From positions 3,254,001-3,318,000 of the forward strand of contig OX359287.1 in NCBI GenBank assembly GCA_947179155.2: 64,000 nt of DNA, in the 5' to 3' direction. A model generated the notes under the pieces. That model was not told where the DNA came from. It made no database searches and was given only the letters and a program-made list of their open reading frames with translations. This document shows positions 1 through 12,470 of this stretch, one piece after another. Each line of letters begins with the position of its first letter. Position 1 is the stretch's first letter. The stretch comes from Hedera helix (lineage: Eukaryota; Streptophyta; Magnoliopsida; Apiales; Araliaceae). The position numbers were made by a program, and so were the translations under genes.

Positions 1-212
1 CAGTATGACTCGACTGTCCAATCACATGTATCCTATAATCACACAGACAACACATGTTAGTACAGAAATAAAATATATTCATTAATGAAATGAAATGAGA
101 TTTTAACATGTACATCTCGGCTCGATAGATTTCCTCAATCCACCTCCAAACATACACAACATGATGAATCTCCCTGATTCATCTCCTAACACACTCGATA
201 TAAGTTTAGTAC
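1..212 (-). other. Antisense leader fragment of a chromovirus-like LTR element
   Basis: Read on the minus strand, roughly 100-212 resembles the leader that follows the PBS of the element at 6545-22471 (about 9785-9880). Both have a stretch of the type 'gttaggagat.aatc.gggagat' followed by a second direct copy of similar sequence and 'atcgag(t/c)cgag'. It abuts the LTR end at 213 directly, so the PBS and the first ~60 bases of leader seen in the intact copy are missing here. This is a remnant with no coding capacity. Confidence 0.5.
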
Positions 213-656
213 TGTAACGCCCCGAAAATTCCTCTACTTGATACAGGCGACCCCGTGCGTTAATATACAACCTTGTTCTTATTAACCACAATATTCAACA
301 ATAATAATTGCTAAAAACTCAATAAATTTAAACTTTTACAAATAATTATTTAATCATTTGTCTCAGAATCACAATCTTTACATAAATCTTTGAACAACTC
401 AGATCATATATATATATATATATATATCATGACCTAATTCAATACAAAAGATATGCAGATTAATTGCCCTTAACTTTACAATTATCTTTTAAGTCTATTT
501 ATCATTCAAATTTTATTTCAACCTTTCACTCTTACACATAACTACAAAGCACCTCGCTTTTGTACACAACAGATTTAAATGTTAAACTAACATTTCATTA
601 CAGTCTATACCTTTTGGTAACAATGTTTACCCCCAAAGGGTTTATCGAAAAATATA

Positions 657-1991
<1,335 letters not shown>

Positions 1992-3789
1992 AAAAATATA
2001 TATATCTCTTGGAATAGTTCTTAAACATTCCCTGTCATTGATCTTTACTTTACTGGGACCTCATATGTCTCGCACGTAGCTGAAAATATTTATTTAAGAA
2101 TGAGCAACTACGTTGCTCAACAAGTTTAACAGTTACACATAACACATAATTCATACATTATGTATGCTTATCAATATATCCATGTATGGCATTTTATACA
2201 TGTAGATGGGCTAAAACATAATTCATGATCCATATAACATGCTTCTCACTTCACAATTTATACAGTTCACAAATAAAAGCTAAATCAACTTATCAGTTGA
2301 ACAACAACAGTTTAATCACATTGTGGCATAAAAGAACATTAACTCATGTTTGCATATAAAAACATGTCACACATAATGACACTTGTCATATATGAGTAAG
2401 TTCTGAAAAACTTGCCTGTACCGGCATTTTACCATTACGTTAATCTTTCGCGTCCTTCGCATGACCTATATGGTATGTGAGATCAACAACAGTGCACAAT
2501 ATCAGTCAAAGTTTGACTCTAAGCTTAATCTTATTTTAAGATTTTAACCTTACTTGTCGTCCTTTGTATTGCTTTTATGTTTAACATCGGTTTCTAATAA
2601 ACACTTGTAACTATTAACCATCGTTATTGTTAAATTTTACATTAATCCATGTACTAGCTTATTGCACTAGTAGTTCATTGTGTGTATCTCACACTAACAG
2701 CATTCCACACTTGGTTCAGTATCACCCTTCTAGGTTCATCGTCAGTTATTTAGCCTACACTGGTAATAGTGTCGTCATACATATTTAATGCACTTATAAA
2801 CACTTGACATTTCTCTTTTTAAAACACACAGATATAAATTAACATTTAGTGTGTTTTAGTTGCCTTGTAATGTATTATTACATTTTCTATAATATACATC
2901 ACGTAATAGATTTAACTATAATCATCATCCATTTTTATTTTATTCATTTCATGTGCTAGGGTTATATATACTATCATATACTTTATACCTAGCACCCAAT
3001 CATAAATCACAACTTAGTTATTTATCACATATTAGTTGCTAATATAACTCTTACTTCATTCCATTGGATTCATTTTGTGCACCGATACACATTCTGACTT
3101 AGCATACCATATAATACATCGAGTTATTAACCTTCATTTATACACGTGATTTGTTTTAAGTTTATAATCATTTTAGTCTAATTAGCTTATTGAACTAATT
3201 TCTTAAAAATAAAGTCTTAATTTCCATGCTTATTAGTCATATCCTAATTGGATTCACTCCATTTAATAGGGTCTCAAAATATTGTAAATATATCAAATCT
3301 TCGTAGTGTATATCATATCTTGGTTACAGAAAACCACAAGAACAATTTTATTTCCAATGCGTACTTTCTTGGATTATCATTTGTTAATAATTACATTATT
3401 ACATGAATCACATAGCACATATCATTTATCGTTAAATCATACAACTTAGGTTATTCTCATAACCCTAAATCAATTTCACATCCATCTTTTAATTATACTA
3501 TCTTACGTTCACACACAACATTTATCAAACAGGTTATTTGTTTAGTACCGTTTAACAAATACCTTAATGGTTTAAATTTCGCATATGTATTGTGATGCTC
3601 CGACACCTCATGAGACTACTAACACTTCTAAAGTTTTTAAAATATTATTCTAGACTTTCTGACCAATTGCCACATTTTTCAGATGATCCGACAAATTTCT
3701 GTAACTATTTTCATTTATAAAAACTATCATTAATAACTTCAAAATAGAAATAATAACTCAATACACTTCTATATCCTCCAAATACCACA

Positions 3790-4290
3790 AATATTAATCT
3801 GATATTATTATAAGATTTTCCACAAAATTTCATAATTTTCCACCATTCATAGAATTTTCTATGAATTTCCAATAATTTTTAAATTAACTTTAAATAGCTT
3901 AAAAATACAGTAAATACATCTTCGCTTCAATAATTTTCCAAAACTTTCCAGAAATTTTGAAATAATATTATAGGATATTTCACCAAGTTTCATAATTTTT
4001 CACTATTCATAGAATTTTCTATGAATTTCTATCATTTTTAAACTAACTTTAAATGGCTTAAAAAGTACAATAAATACATTTTCACTTCAATAATTTTCCA
4101 AAACTTTCTAGAAATTCTGAAATGATATTATAGGATTTTTACCAAGTTTCATAATTTTTCACTATTCACAGAATTTTCTATGAATTTTTACCATTTTTAA
4201 ACTAACTTTAAATGGCTTAAAAAGTATAATAAAAACTTTTGCTCTTCAATAATTTTTCAAATATTTATAGTAATTCATAAACACTATCAT
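3790..4290. repeat. Tandem repeat, three ~160-bp units, each with a palindrome
   Basis: Three diverged head-to-tail units with a period of 159-160 bases. The landmark 'ttcatagaattttctatgaa' occurs near 3846, 4006 and 4165. Each unit also carries 'cttcaataattttccaaaac' and 'taaactttaaatggctta'-like blocks. The landmark is itself an inverted repeat (ATAGAATTTTCTAT), so every unit can form a small hairpin. Confidence 0.85.
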
Positions 4291-5134
4291 AATATTACTG
4301 TAAATTTATTTCAGCCAAAAATTTATTTTTAGTAATTTATTTATAATTTTCAAAATGCTGAAACTTCAAAAATTCATAGAAAATAAACCACTTGTCCAAA
4401 AATTACGAATTTTATGTCCATTTCATATGAAATTTAATTCTCTACAATTTTCTAGTATAAAGTTTTTTCAAATGCTGACTAAAAAATAGCAGAAATAGTA
4501 CTGCAGGAAAGTTCGCCGGCGGCGACTTTTCGGTCATCTTCTCTGTCGTCCCAAAAATTTTCCGACGAGTTTTTTTTATCATTTTTTCTTTCCAGATCAG
4601 ATCTACTACATCTTAGGATTCCAACCATATTTTTAGTTTCAAATTTCGTTAGAGATCTTATGTTGAAACAATATTCAAAAATATTTTATGTCGAAACTTT
4701 TCTTTCATTTGATTTCTTGAAAATCTATCTTTAAACCATCATAGACATGATTAAGTACGATCTGATCTTCATAAATCTTCTAAACATAAATCAAAACATA
4801 AAAATTCCATTGAATAAACAAGGGTTTTGAATAAATACCTTCATGGCATCATTTTTCTTCTTCATTCTTCAATTTCTCTTCTTCCTCTTCTCTTTTTCTT
4901 CTACCCATGAGATCTCACTTTCTCTCTCACTCTATATGCTGATAATGCTCTCAAGTGTGTGGGTTTAATCCATTTAAGTGATATATCAAGATAAGAGATA
5001 AAAGGTGAAATGTGATTGGTTGAAATAGATTACAATAGGATAAGATAATACATGATTGGCTCAAATAATTCCACCTCATTAAAAAAAATCTAAGCAATCC
5101 AGTTGACTCACTTGAAAAATCTATAGGTTTAATT

Positions 5135-5620
5135 TATCTTTTGGGTCCCACTTTTAATTTTTGACCCGCTCTTTGACTTTTTGACTCGGAACTCAACTTT
5201 TCAATATTACAGTCGATTCCTACTAATTTCAACTTCCCGTCGTCATGGTAACATCTGTTTCTTCAAATTCACTTCCGAATTTCAAGTTTGACCTTTTATC
5301 CGAAAAAGTCAAATGTCCAACTTTGACCAACAAGTCAACCGGAACACCTATCGTGTTCACAGTCCATACTTACTAAATTTGACGTTCTCGTTGCAACGGT
5401 AAAGTCCATTTCTTAAAATTCTTCTCCAAACTCAAACTTTGACTTTTTACCTTACAAGTCAAACGATTGACTTTGACCAAAAGTCAACCCCGATACCAAA
5501 TTGTGTTTACTAACTCTCTTTGTTAAATTCGATGTTCTGAACTCAACGGTGTAGTCAGCGTCTCTAAATTCTCTTCTGAACTCCAAATTGGGGTTTTAAC
5601 TTGACTTTCCTTTATTTCCT
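5135..5620. repeat. Diverged tandem repeat, ~150-bp units rich in GTCAA/TTGAC
   Basis: Two to three degenerate units starting near 5212 and 5362, with a partial one near 5510. Each has a '(t)actaa(a/t)tt..a.(g)ttc' start, an 'aa.tcaa.tttgac.ttt' block and a 'ttgaccaa.aagtcaacc' block. A partial unit precedes 5212. Confidence 0.6.
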
Positions 5621-5690
5621 TTAATCATACTTTGACTATTTAACTATTTTGATCATTTCTTGATATTTTAATTTATTTTCTTGCATACAC

Positions 5691-6539
5691 ACATGTTAGT
5701 ATACTTGTGTTATCAGGTATACTTTACCTCTGAATTGAAATAAATAATTTTCTCATGAAATATACATGTTAAAGTATTAAGAATATGTTTTATAATTCAA
5801 AATTGAAGCATGCAATGAACAAATAAAGTTATGCAATCAATCGCATGAACACAAGGAATTTTTACGTGGTCCGGCCCCTAACTTCTATTCTAGTGGCCTA
5901 ATCCACCTCATATACCAACTAGTATTGGAGACACTTTTATTGGTCAATTTGGTTTACAATTAAACCCCTTTTTCAAAATAAATTCTCACAACCTTTGAGG
6001 ATTTATCCTCCCCGAGCACCTTTGCTCACCTTGTGCAAACCTATGCACCCCAAACACTTATGTTTATCTTGAGAACTTATCCTCCCCAAGCACCTATGCT
6101 TACTTGGAACTTGTATGTAAACACCTTATCCAACCCAGATTAGAAAACCAATAGACTACACACTTAGTCTATCAAATAACCTTGAAGCAACAAGATAATT
6201 AATACAATATAAACTAAGATCAAAGCAATAATTATATCACAATTCAAGGCTCAACTATTTATGCAATGATCAAGTTAAAGAAAGATATAACCAATTAAAG
6301 CTCCGAAAATTCAAGGCTGATTAAATAGATTTCTCGTTAACAATCTTAAGCAGATTAGTAGATTATTTCACGTGTAAAGATCAAGCTTTTTGAAAGAGTG
6401 AAATACACAATGTTCAGTGTATTGTTTGTCTCGGGTAAATCCTTTGGTTCTTGGCTAGTTATGTATTTATATGAGAAATGCTTTTAGCCGTTAGGTGGAG
6501 AACACAAGCGTTATTATCGTTATAAGGAAAAAAAGGATG
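5691..6539. other. Non-coding stretch, possible LTR remnant
   Basis: No coding sequence. It contains 'tttttacgtggtccggcccc' near 5859, a phrase reminiscent of Ty1/copia LTRs, then two similar 'tatcctcccc(g/a)agcacct.tgct' blocks (about 6004 and 6068). The boundaries of any element cannot be set from this window. Confidence 0.3.
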
Positions 6540-6544
6540 GAAAC

Positions 6545-9500
6545 TGTAATGTCCTAGAATTTCTACGTCCTTATTAATTAAATTATTAATTTTTAACAAG
6601 TTAGTTTTACGAGATTATTTAAATCTTTTTGTGTAATTAATTAATTACGTGATCAAATAATTATGTGATTAATTATTAGAGTTAATTAAAGAGGGTCACT
6701 AATATGTTAATTAAATTAGTGAACAAACCCTAAAGTTTTAATATCAAAATAATTGATAAGTTGTCATTAATTAAATATTCAATTAAATTGAATATAATGA
6801 GTGAAATAAATATAATAAATTAATTAATATGATTATTAATTAATATGAACAATGTGAAATAATAATTATTATTATTATTAGTCTATTTAGTAATTTCATA
6901 TTAATGGGTTAGAGTATTTAATTATTTAGTTAATCTAATTATTTATTTAATCGTGAACTTGGATAATTAATGTGTAAACCTATTAAAACTTGGCAAACTA
7001 GTAGCCCAAACAATATAAAAGTGAGCCCAAATTGATTTAAAAAGAAGTCCAAAACCTAGCCCACTTGGAATTTAATGTGTAGTTGTTTATTTTTTTATTA
7101 AAAAGTGAGCATATGACATTTATTTTGGGACATGAAATGATCCATCAGTCGTGTAGCTCATGAGAGAGGGAGTGAAATGTGTTTTTTATTTTATTTTTCA
7201 TTTATTTATTTTATGGTTGCTTGTTTGTTTTTTTATAGTACATGGACATCATCCCTCTTTTCACCTAATGTGTTTAGCTTGTGTAAGTATCCAATAGCTA
7301 GCATATGATGGTTGAGATTATTAGATATATTATGTGTATCTATTATTTTTCAAGTATACTTGAAATTGTAGACATTACACTTCACTTTGTTTTTCTAAGT
7401 CCAAATGAGAGAGTGGAGAGAAAAGTTTAGTGGGAGCCAAATATTTGAGAGAGCAAGAATAAGGAAGGACGAGGAGTTCATTTTGTTCATGCCTTCAAAC
7501 CTCACCACCTATTTTGGAAGGAAAAAGAAAATAGCCATTAAATCAAGGTAATTGTTATTTTAAATGTAGCTTTGTATTTAAATTAAATAAATCATCATGT
7601 TAGTATAGTTAGTAATGTGTATTAGTAATATTTATGTCATGCTTGAGTTTAATAAGCTTTGTTTGTATTTTGATATATTTTGTATGCTAAAAACATGTGT
7701 TTGGTAGTGTGTAAACAAGTCTCAAAATAATGATCAAAAATATTTTTTATAAAATTTAGATTTAGTGTTCTAATATTATAGAACATTAAAGCATGAGAAA
7801 AAAAAGTTTGAATCACTCAAAATGGAGTTATACACATAAAGCTATGATTTGTAATAGTTTATCTGATATAATAATTTTTATGAAAAAAATGGTATTAAAT
7901 TATGGAAAATTCAATTTTCATGTTATAAATTGATATTAAGTGATTGATAATTTTTTTGAATTTTTATTGAGGAGTTAAAGTTTACTTGAATGTATAATTT
8001 TTCTTAAGTGGGTATTTCCGGAACACTGTAGCTAATCTGCTAGTGGAAAAAAATTAGAGCTGGCCGCGCAATGCGTGCAGGCATTTTAGCCGACGGGCAC
8101 GGAGCCAAAACGTCGTTGTTTGGCATAAGGAAAAGTATTACGCGCGTTACACACGGAAGCCGGCTGCAGGTTCCTCAAAACGACACCGTTTTGGGGCCTG
8201 TTGGTATTAGGCTTGCACAATGCGTGGTAACCAGCTTCCGGTAAAATTACAAACTTGTTCCTCCATTCGTTTTCTGCGTAATTACTAATTTGCCCTCGGA
8301 TCAGTTTTCAGTTTATTTACAAGTTTGCCATTCTGGATAAGTTTAATTAATTTAAATGTTTAAAATTTAATTTAAAATTATTACAAAAATAATAATAATA
8401 CAAAAATGATATTTGTGATCATATTTTTCATTAAGTCTAATATTTAAATATTTTAAATATTTATCTAGTTAGCTAAATCATGCTTAAGTTAAATAAATAA
8501 AAATTTCATTAATTATTTATTATTTAAAATGTTAATAATAAATAAAGTGATAAATTAGCCATTATCATTTAATTCCTATTAAATAATAATTAAAGAGAGA
8601 TAAAAAATTATAAATTAATTATTTATTATTTAAATATCATTAAATAATAAATAAGGATAATTAAGTAATTAATTATTATTTAACTAGCATTAAATAATGA
8701 TTAATGAAAATTAAGTTAATAATTTAATAATTTATTATTTTTTTTAAAAAATAAATAAGGATAAATAAATTGATTATTATTTAACCTTAAATAATAATTA
8801 AAATTAATTAAATAATAATTAATTATTATTTAATTGACATTAAATAATAATTAAAGAGGATTAAAATTAGTAAACTATTATTTAACTTCCTTAAATTAAA
8901 TAATAAGTGAGGTTAATTACTTAGTTAATTATTAGTTGATTAATATTAAATTAAAGAAGGTTAAAATTAAATCAATAATTATTTATTATTTAATTATTAT
9001 TAATTAATAAGTAAGTACAACGAGTTATTATTTATTTTAAATAATAACTAAAATTAATTAATTAATTTCTATTTAATCAAGATTAAATAGTAATTAAATA
9101 GAGATTGAGTTAATAAAATAATTTAAATTTATTTATGCTTTAATTAAACAATTGTAATAAGTTGTTTAAGGGTTTAATAAGTGTCCAACACTTAAGAAAA
9201 ATATTTTCTAACTTATTAAATTATTAACCTAATTTGATTAAGGGTCTATAAGGTTAATAATATTATTTTGACTGATGTAAATTATCTGTTAGTATTTATG
9301 TGTGGTAGATAAGTTCCTTAGTGAGCGTATAGCTGTGCAAATACGTTGTACTAATTATTAGACCAACTTTATTAATGATTAGGTCTTTCAAAGCCAGTTA
9401 GTTAAAGCTAGACATTAATTATAGCTGAACAGACAGGCAAGTTCATTATCTCTAAACTCATTTCATTGAGCAAGTTATTTATTTAAGCTTGAATTATAAT

Positions 9501-9722
9501 TCCAACCATGCTTTCAGTGGTTTAAATTACTTTACAATTATTCCACATCGATATTATTGTTATTCGCATTTAGTGCACTTGATCTTGTACAGTCTTTGAC
9601 TTGTACCTTATTTAATATTCTACTGTTTAAAGAACTATTCAAAGTAGGTCTAAGCCATTGTTCGGCTAGACATTTATTTTAAAGATTTTAAAAGTTATCC
9701 AAATCATTGAAGGGGCGTCACA
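6545..9722 (+). repeat. 5' LTR of the chromovirus
   Basis: Starts TGTAATGTCCTAG and ends GGGGCGTCACA. It is collinear with the 3' LTR at 18581 throughout, except that about 650 bases found in the 3' copy (21809-22455) are absent next to the 3' end. Internally there are AT-rich 'ttaattattatttaa' modules (8350-9150), a GC-rich patch (8060-8240) and a purine-rich segment followed by AAG|GTAATT near 7548. Confidence 0.92.
7548..7549 (+). promoter_or_regulatory. Putative splice donor in the 5' LTR
   Basis: AAATCAAG|GTAATTG lies at the end of a purine-rich stretch (7405-7546) that could be the first transcribed exon. The same donor-like site is kept in the 3' LTR (19636). Comparable AG|GTA sites appear at matching places in other LTRs of the window (minus strand near 4838, 14756 and 31500). 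The role is inferred from pattern only. Confidence 0.35.
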
Positions 9723-9725
9723 GGT

Positions 9726-9737
9726 TGGTATTAGAGC
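9726..9737 (+). other. Primer-binding site (initiator tRNA-Met type)
   Basis: TGGTATTAGAGC lies three bases after the 5' LTR end. It differs at one position from TGGTATCAGAGC, the usual plant Ty3/copia PBS complementary to the initiator tRNA-Met 3' end. Confidence 0.85.
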
Positions 9738-9956
9738 TGTAGGTTAGAAACGTTAGGATTGCGAAACCTAAGTTATAACCTTGGTAGTAAACTCGTATTG
9801 AGGGTTAGGAGATAAATCGGGGAGATTTATCAAATGTGGTTTTGATGAATTGGGGAATTCATCGAGTCGAGTCGTACCCAATGAAATATAATTTCATTTC
9901 TTCAATGAATATATTTTATTGTCGTACTGATGTTGGTTTTTCTGTTGTGCTTTAGG

Positions 9957-10635
9957 ATGGCTATAGGCGAGTCTAGCAGAGCTCGAGAGGAAGAGGTGTT
10001 TACTGATATCCCTGTAGACACTGAGCAGCTGATCGGGTATGCACCAGTTGCCCCAGTAGTAGAGTCCGACCCTAAAGAGGACAATTGTAGGGATGTCGCG
10101 GAGCCCATCAGGGGTGGAGTGATGAGGTCGAATCTGAGGACGAGGAGCAAGAGGAGCTAGCAAAGTAAGCTGATAGCATGGGCACTACTGCCAGTGACAT
10201 CATCGACGAGCTGACTACAGCGAACGACGAGTTAGAGAATAGGGTTCAGCACCTGGAGGAGTAGAACCAGATTCATCAACAGACCGAGGACTAGTATAGG
10301 ACGCAGCTTATATGTTCTCTGGTGAGAACATAGACCTAAAGGAGAGGATGGCCGATTTGCAGGCCAAAATTCAGCAGTTAGAGAGCGTTGCACCTTCATT
10401 GGGTCCTACTGTGCAGCAGCTTATGATCCAGAATAGTCAGCTGAGGCAGACGGTGGAGAGATTAGACACTAGGGAGATGGAGAGTCAGACAGTTCTCCAG
10501 ACCATCAGGGCTGAGCTTAATAGGGAGAGAGCCGCTAGGATCGACACCTTAGAGTATGCTCTTGGCACTTCGTTTAATCGACTGAGGCGTCGGGTTATGA
10601 GGCACCCTAGGGAGGCGGGTAACAGCAGACGCTGA
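9957..10635 (+). pseudogene. Extra coiled-coil reading frame between PBS and gag
   Basis: The frame starts with ATG at 9957 (MAIGESSRAREEE...), directly after ttctgttgtgctttag, a good splice-acceptor-like sequence. It breaks near 10160 and continues in other frames to a stop at 10633. The first third is acidic and contains PVVESDPKED. The last third (from about 10312) is rich in Leu, Gln, Arg and Glu with heptad-like spacing (LKERMADLQAKIQQLE, NSQLRQTVERL), which suggests a coiled coil, and ends in a basic segment (FNRLRRRVMR). A homologous degraded frame lies at 28821-29401 in a different LTR family. It is neither gag, which starts at 11118, nor any standard pol domain. The function is unknown. 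The frame is disrupted here. Confidence 0.6.
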
Positions 10636-11117
10636 ATTCGTCGCCACACAGTGGAGGAGTTGGCCCAACAGGCTTTATGCAGGGCTATTCATAGGACTAT
10701 TCGCCGCAACAGGTGGTGATTTATTGTTGTTATCTTATTTGTACCTAGTAGTAATGAGTCTGACATTTTGTTTCTATTAGGGACGTTTCAGTTGTTGTAA
10801 GCCTTTATATTTTGATGTATGCATAGGATGTCAGTTAGACCCCAACTTTTGTTCTGTTATAGGGGTTGCTGGTAGTAAATCCTCATTTTTTGTTCGTTAG
10901 AGGATAGTCATTGTTAGGCAACTTGTGCCTTGAGCGTTTATAGAAGTATGCCACTTGTTGAGTATGTACTAAAATATTGGTATATGAATATAAATGTAGT
11001 TATTTCCTTGTTTAAATCGAATGTGCTTGATATATAGTTTTGAATTTAAATATTAATTTGGCTAACATAATGCGTAGAACTATAAGCGTAAGTCTATGAT
11101 TTGCTCTTTAGCAGATC
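10636..11117 (+). other. Untranslated spacer between extra frame and gag
   Basis: T-rich, no coding frame. It ends in ttgctctttagcag immediately before the gag ATG, another acceptor-like sequence. Confidence 0.5.
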
Positions 11118-12470
11118 ATGCCGAGAGGTAGACCACGCAATCAACGTATCCTAGAGTCAGAGAGTGAGGTTGGGGATCAACCCAATCCTATGAGGATGTT
11201 TGCAGAGATACTGGGGAAGCCATGCAAGCTAGACCCCCACTAGTGGTAGTACAACCAGCACCGCAGCCAGCGTCGCACTTGGCAAATTTCAAGGACTTCA
11301 AACTGGTTAGACCACCAGAGTTTTAGGGAACTCTAAACCCGATCGAGGCACAGTCTTGGATCGAGGAAATGAAAAAAGTATTTGAGGTTGCACGAGTGGT
11401 CGAAGAACAGAAGACTAGTTTCACCACCTTCGTGATGGAGGGGGAGGCTATTGGTGGAAGGCCAATAAGGGTCGTGCGAGAGAAGGCGTTATTACTTGGG
11501 AACGTTTTAAGGAAATGTTTGTGGAGAACTATTTCCCGGAAAGCATGCAGTAAGAAATGGAGGTGAAATTCCTTGAGTTAAAATAGGAAAACATGTCTGT
11601 GGCCGAGTATGCGGCCAAGTTTAATGAGTTGACAAGGTTCGCAACTCATCAAGCTGATACTGAGGCTAGGAAGGCTCGAAGGTTTGAGCTGGGACTGAAG
11701 CCGTGGGTGTACCGTTCTGTGGCAGTAAGGCCCTGGCTAAATTCAATCAGGAGAGGAAGAAAAGTTATGAAGGGCAGAAGGCGGGAAGCAGCGGAGGCAG
11801 CAACCCCAATAAACGAAAGTGGAATGAGAGTCAATCTTCTAGAGACAACAAATCCGGAGGAGAGGCTAAGATAGTTGGAAGATGCAACAATTGTGGTAAG
11901 AACTACAAGGGCGAATGCTTGAAAGGCAAGAGTGTTTGCTATAGCTGCGGACAGTCGGGACACATGGCCCCACAATGCCCGAAAGAGATGAAAGGAGTAT
12001 GTTTTTCCTGTGGAGCAACCGATCATCATGCCAACGACTGCCCGAAGAGGAAGGGGGACGCTGAAAGTGGCAACAGAGGCAACAACAACAACAACAGCAT
12101 GCTGAACATTAGAGGGCCAGCCAGCCAGGCTAACCGGCCCACAGTAAGCACCTTCAACATGACTGTGCATGATGCAGTCGACTCCAAGGACGTGGTGTCA
12201 AGTATCATCTCGATCAATGATATTAATGCATATGTATTGTTTGATTCGGGTGCTACCTGTTCATTTGTTTCTAAAGATTTTGCTAAGAGATTAGATTTAC
12301 CTCAAGAAAAGCTAGAACACCCTATGAACGTTGAAGTAGCAAACAAAGAAATCATTCCCGTAAACTACATTCATAGGAACTGTTATGCTGAATTGAGAGG
12401 GTTTAGACTTAACATGGATTTGATACCGATTCGTCTGGGGAGTTTGACGTAATCCTAGGGATGGATTGGC
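11118..12470 (+). pseudogene. gag-pro: Chromovirus gag and protease (degraded)
   Basis: Starts MPRGRPRNQRILESESE at 11118. The retrotransposon gag region is recognisable across frames: FKDFKLVRPPEF, a stop, GTLNPIEAQSWIEEMKKVFEVARVVEEQKTSF, then after a frameshift MSVAEYAAKFNELTRFATH and ARKARRFELGLKP. Next come two CCHC zinc knuckles, CYSCGQSGHMAPQC and CFSCGATDHHANDC, which bind RNA in nucleocapsid domains. An aspartic protease follows with the DSGA active-site motif (VLFDSGATCSFVSKDFA). The frame ends at the FDVILGMDWL signature, exactly where the solo LTR is inserted. In-frame stops at about 11240, 11325 and 11551 and at least one frameshift abolish function. Confidence 0.9.
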
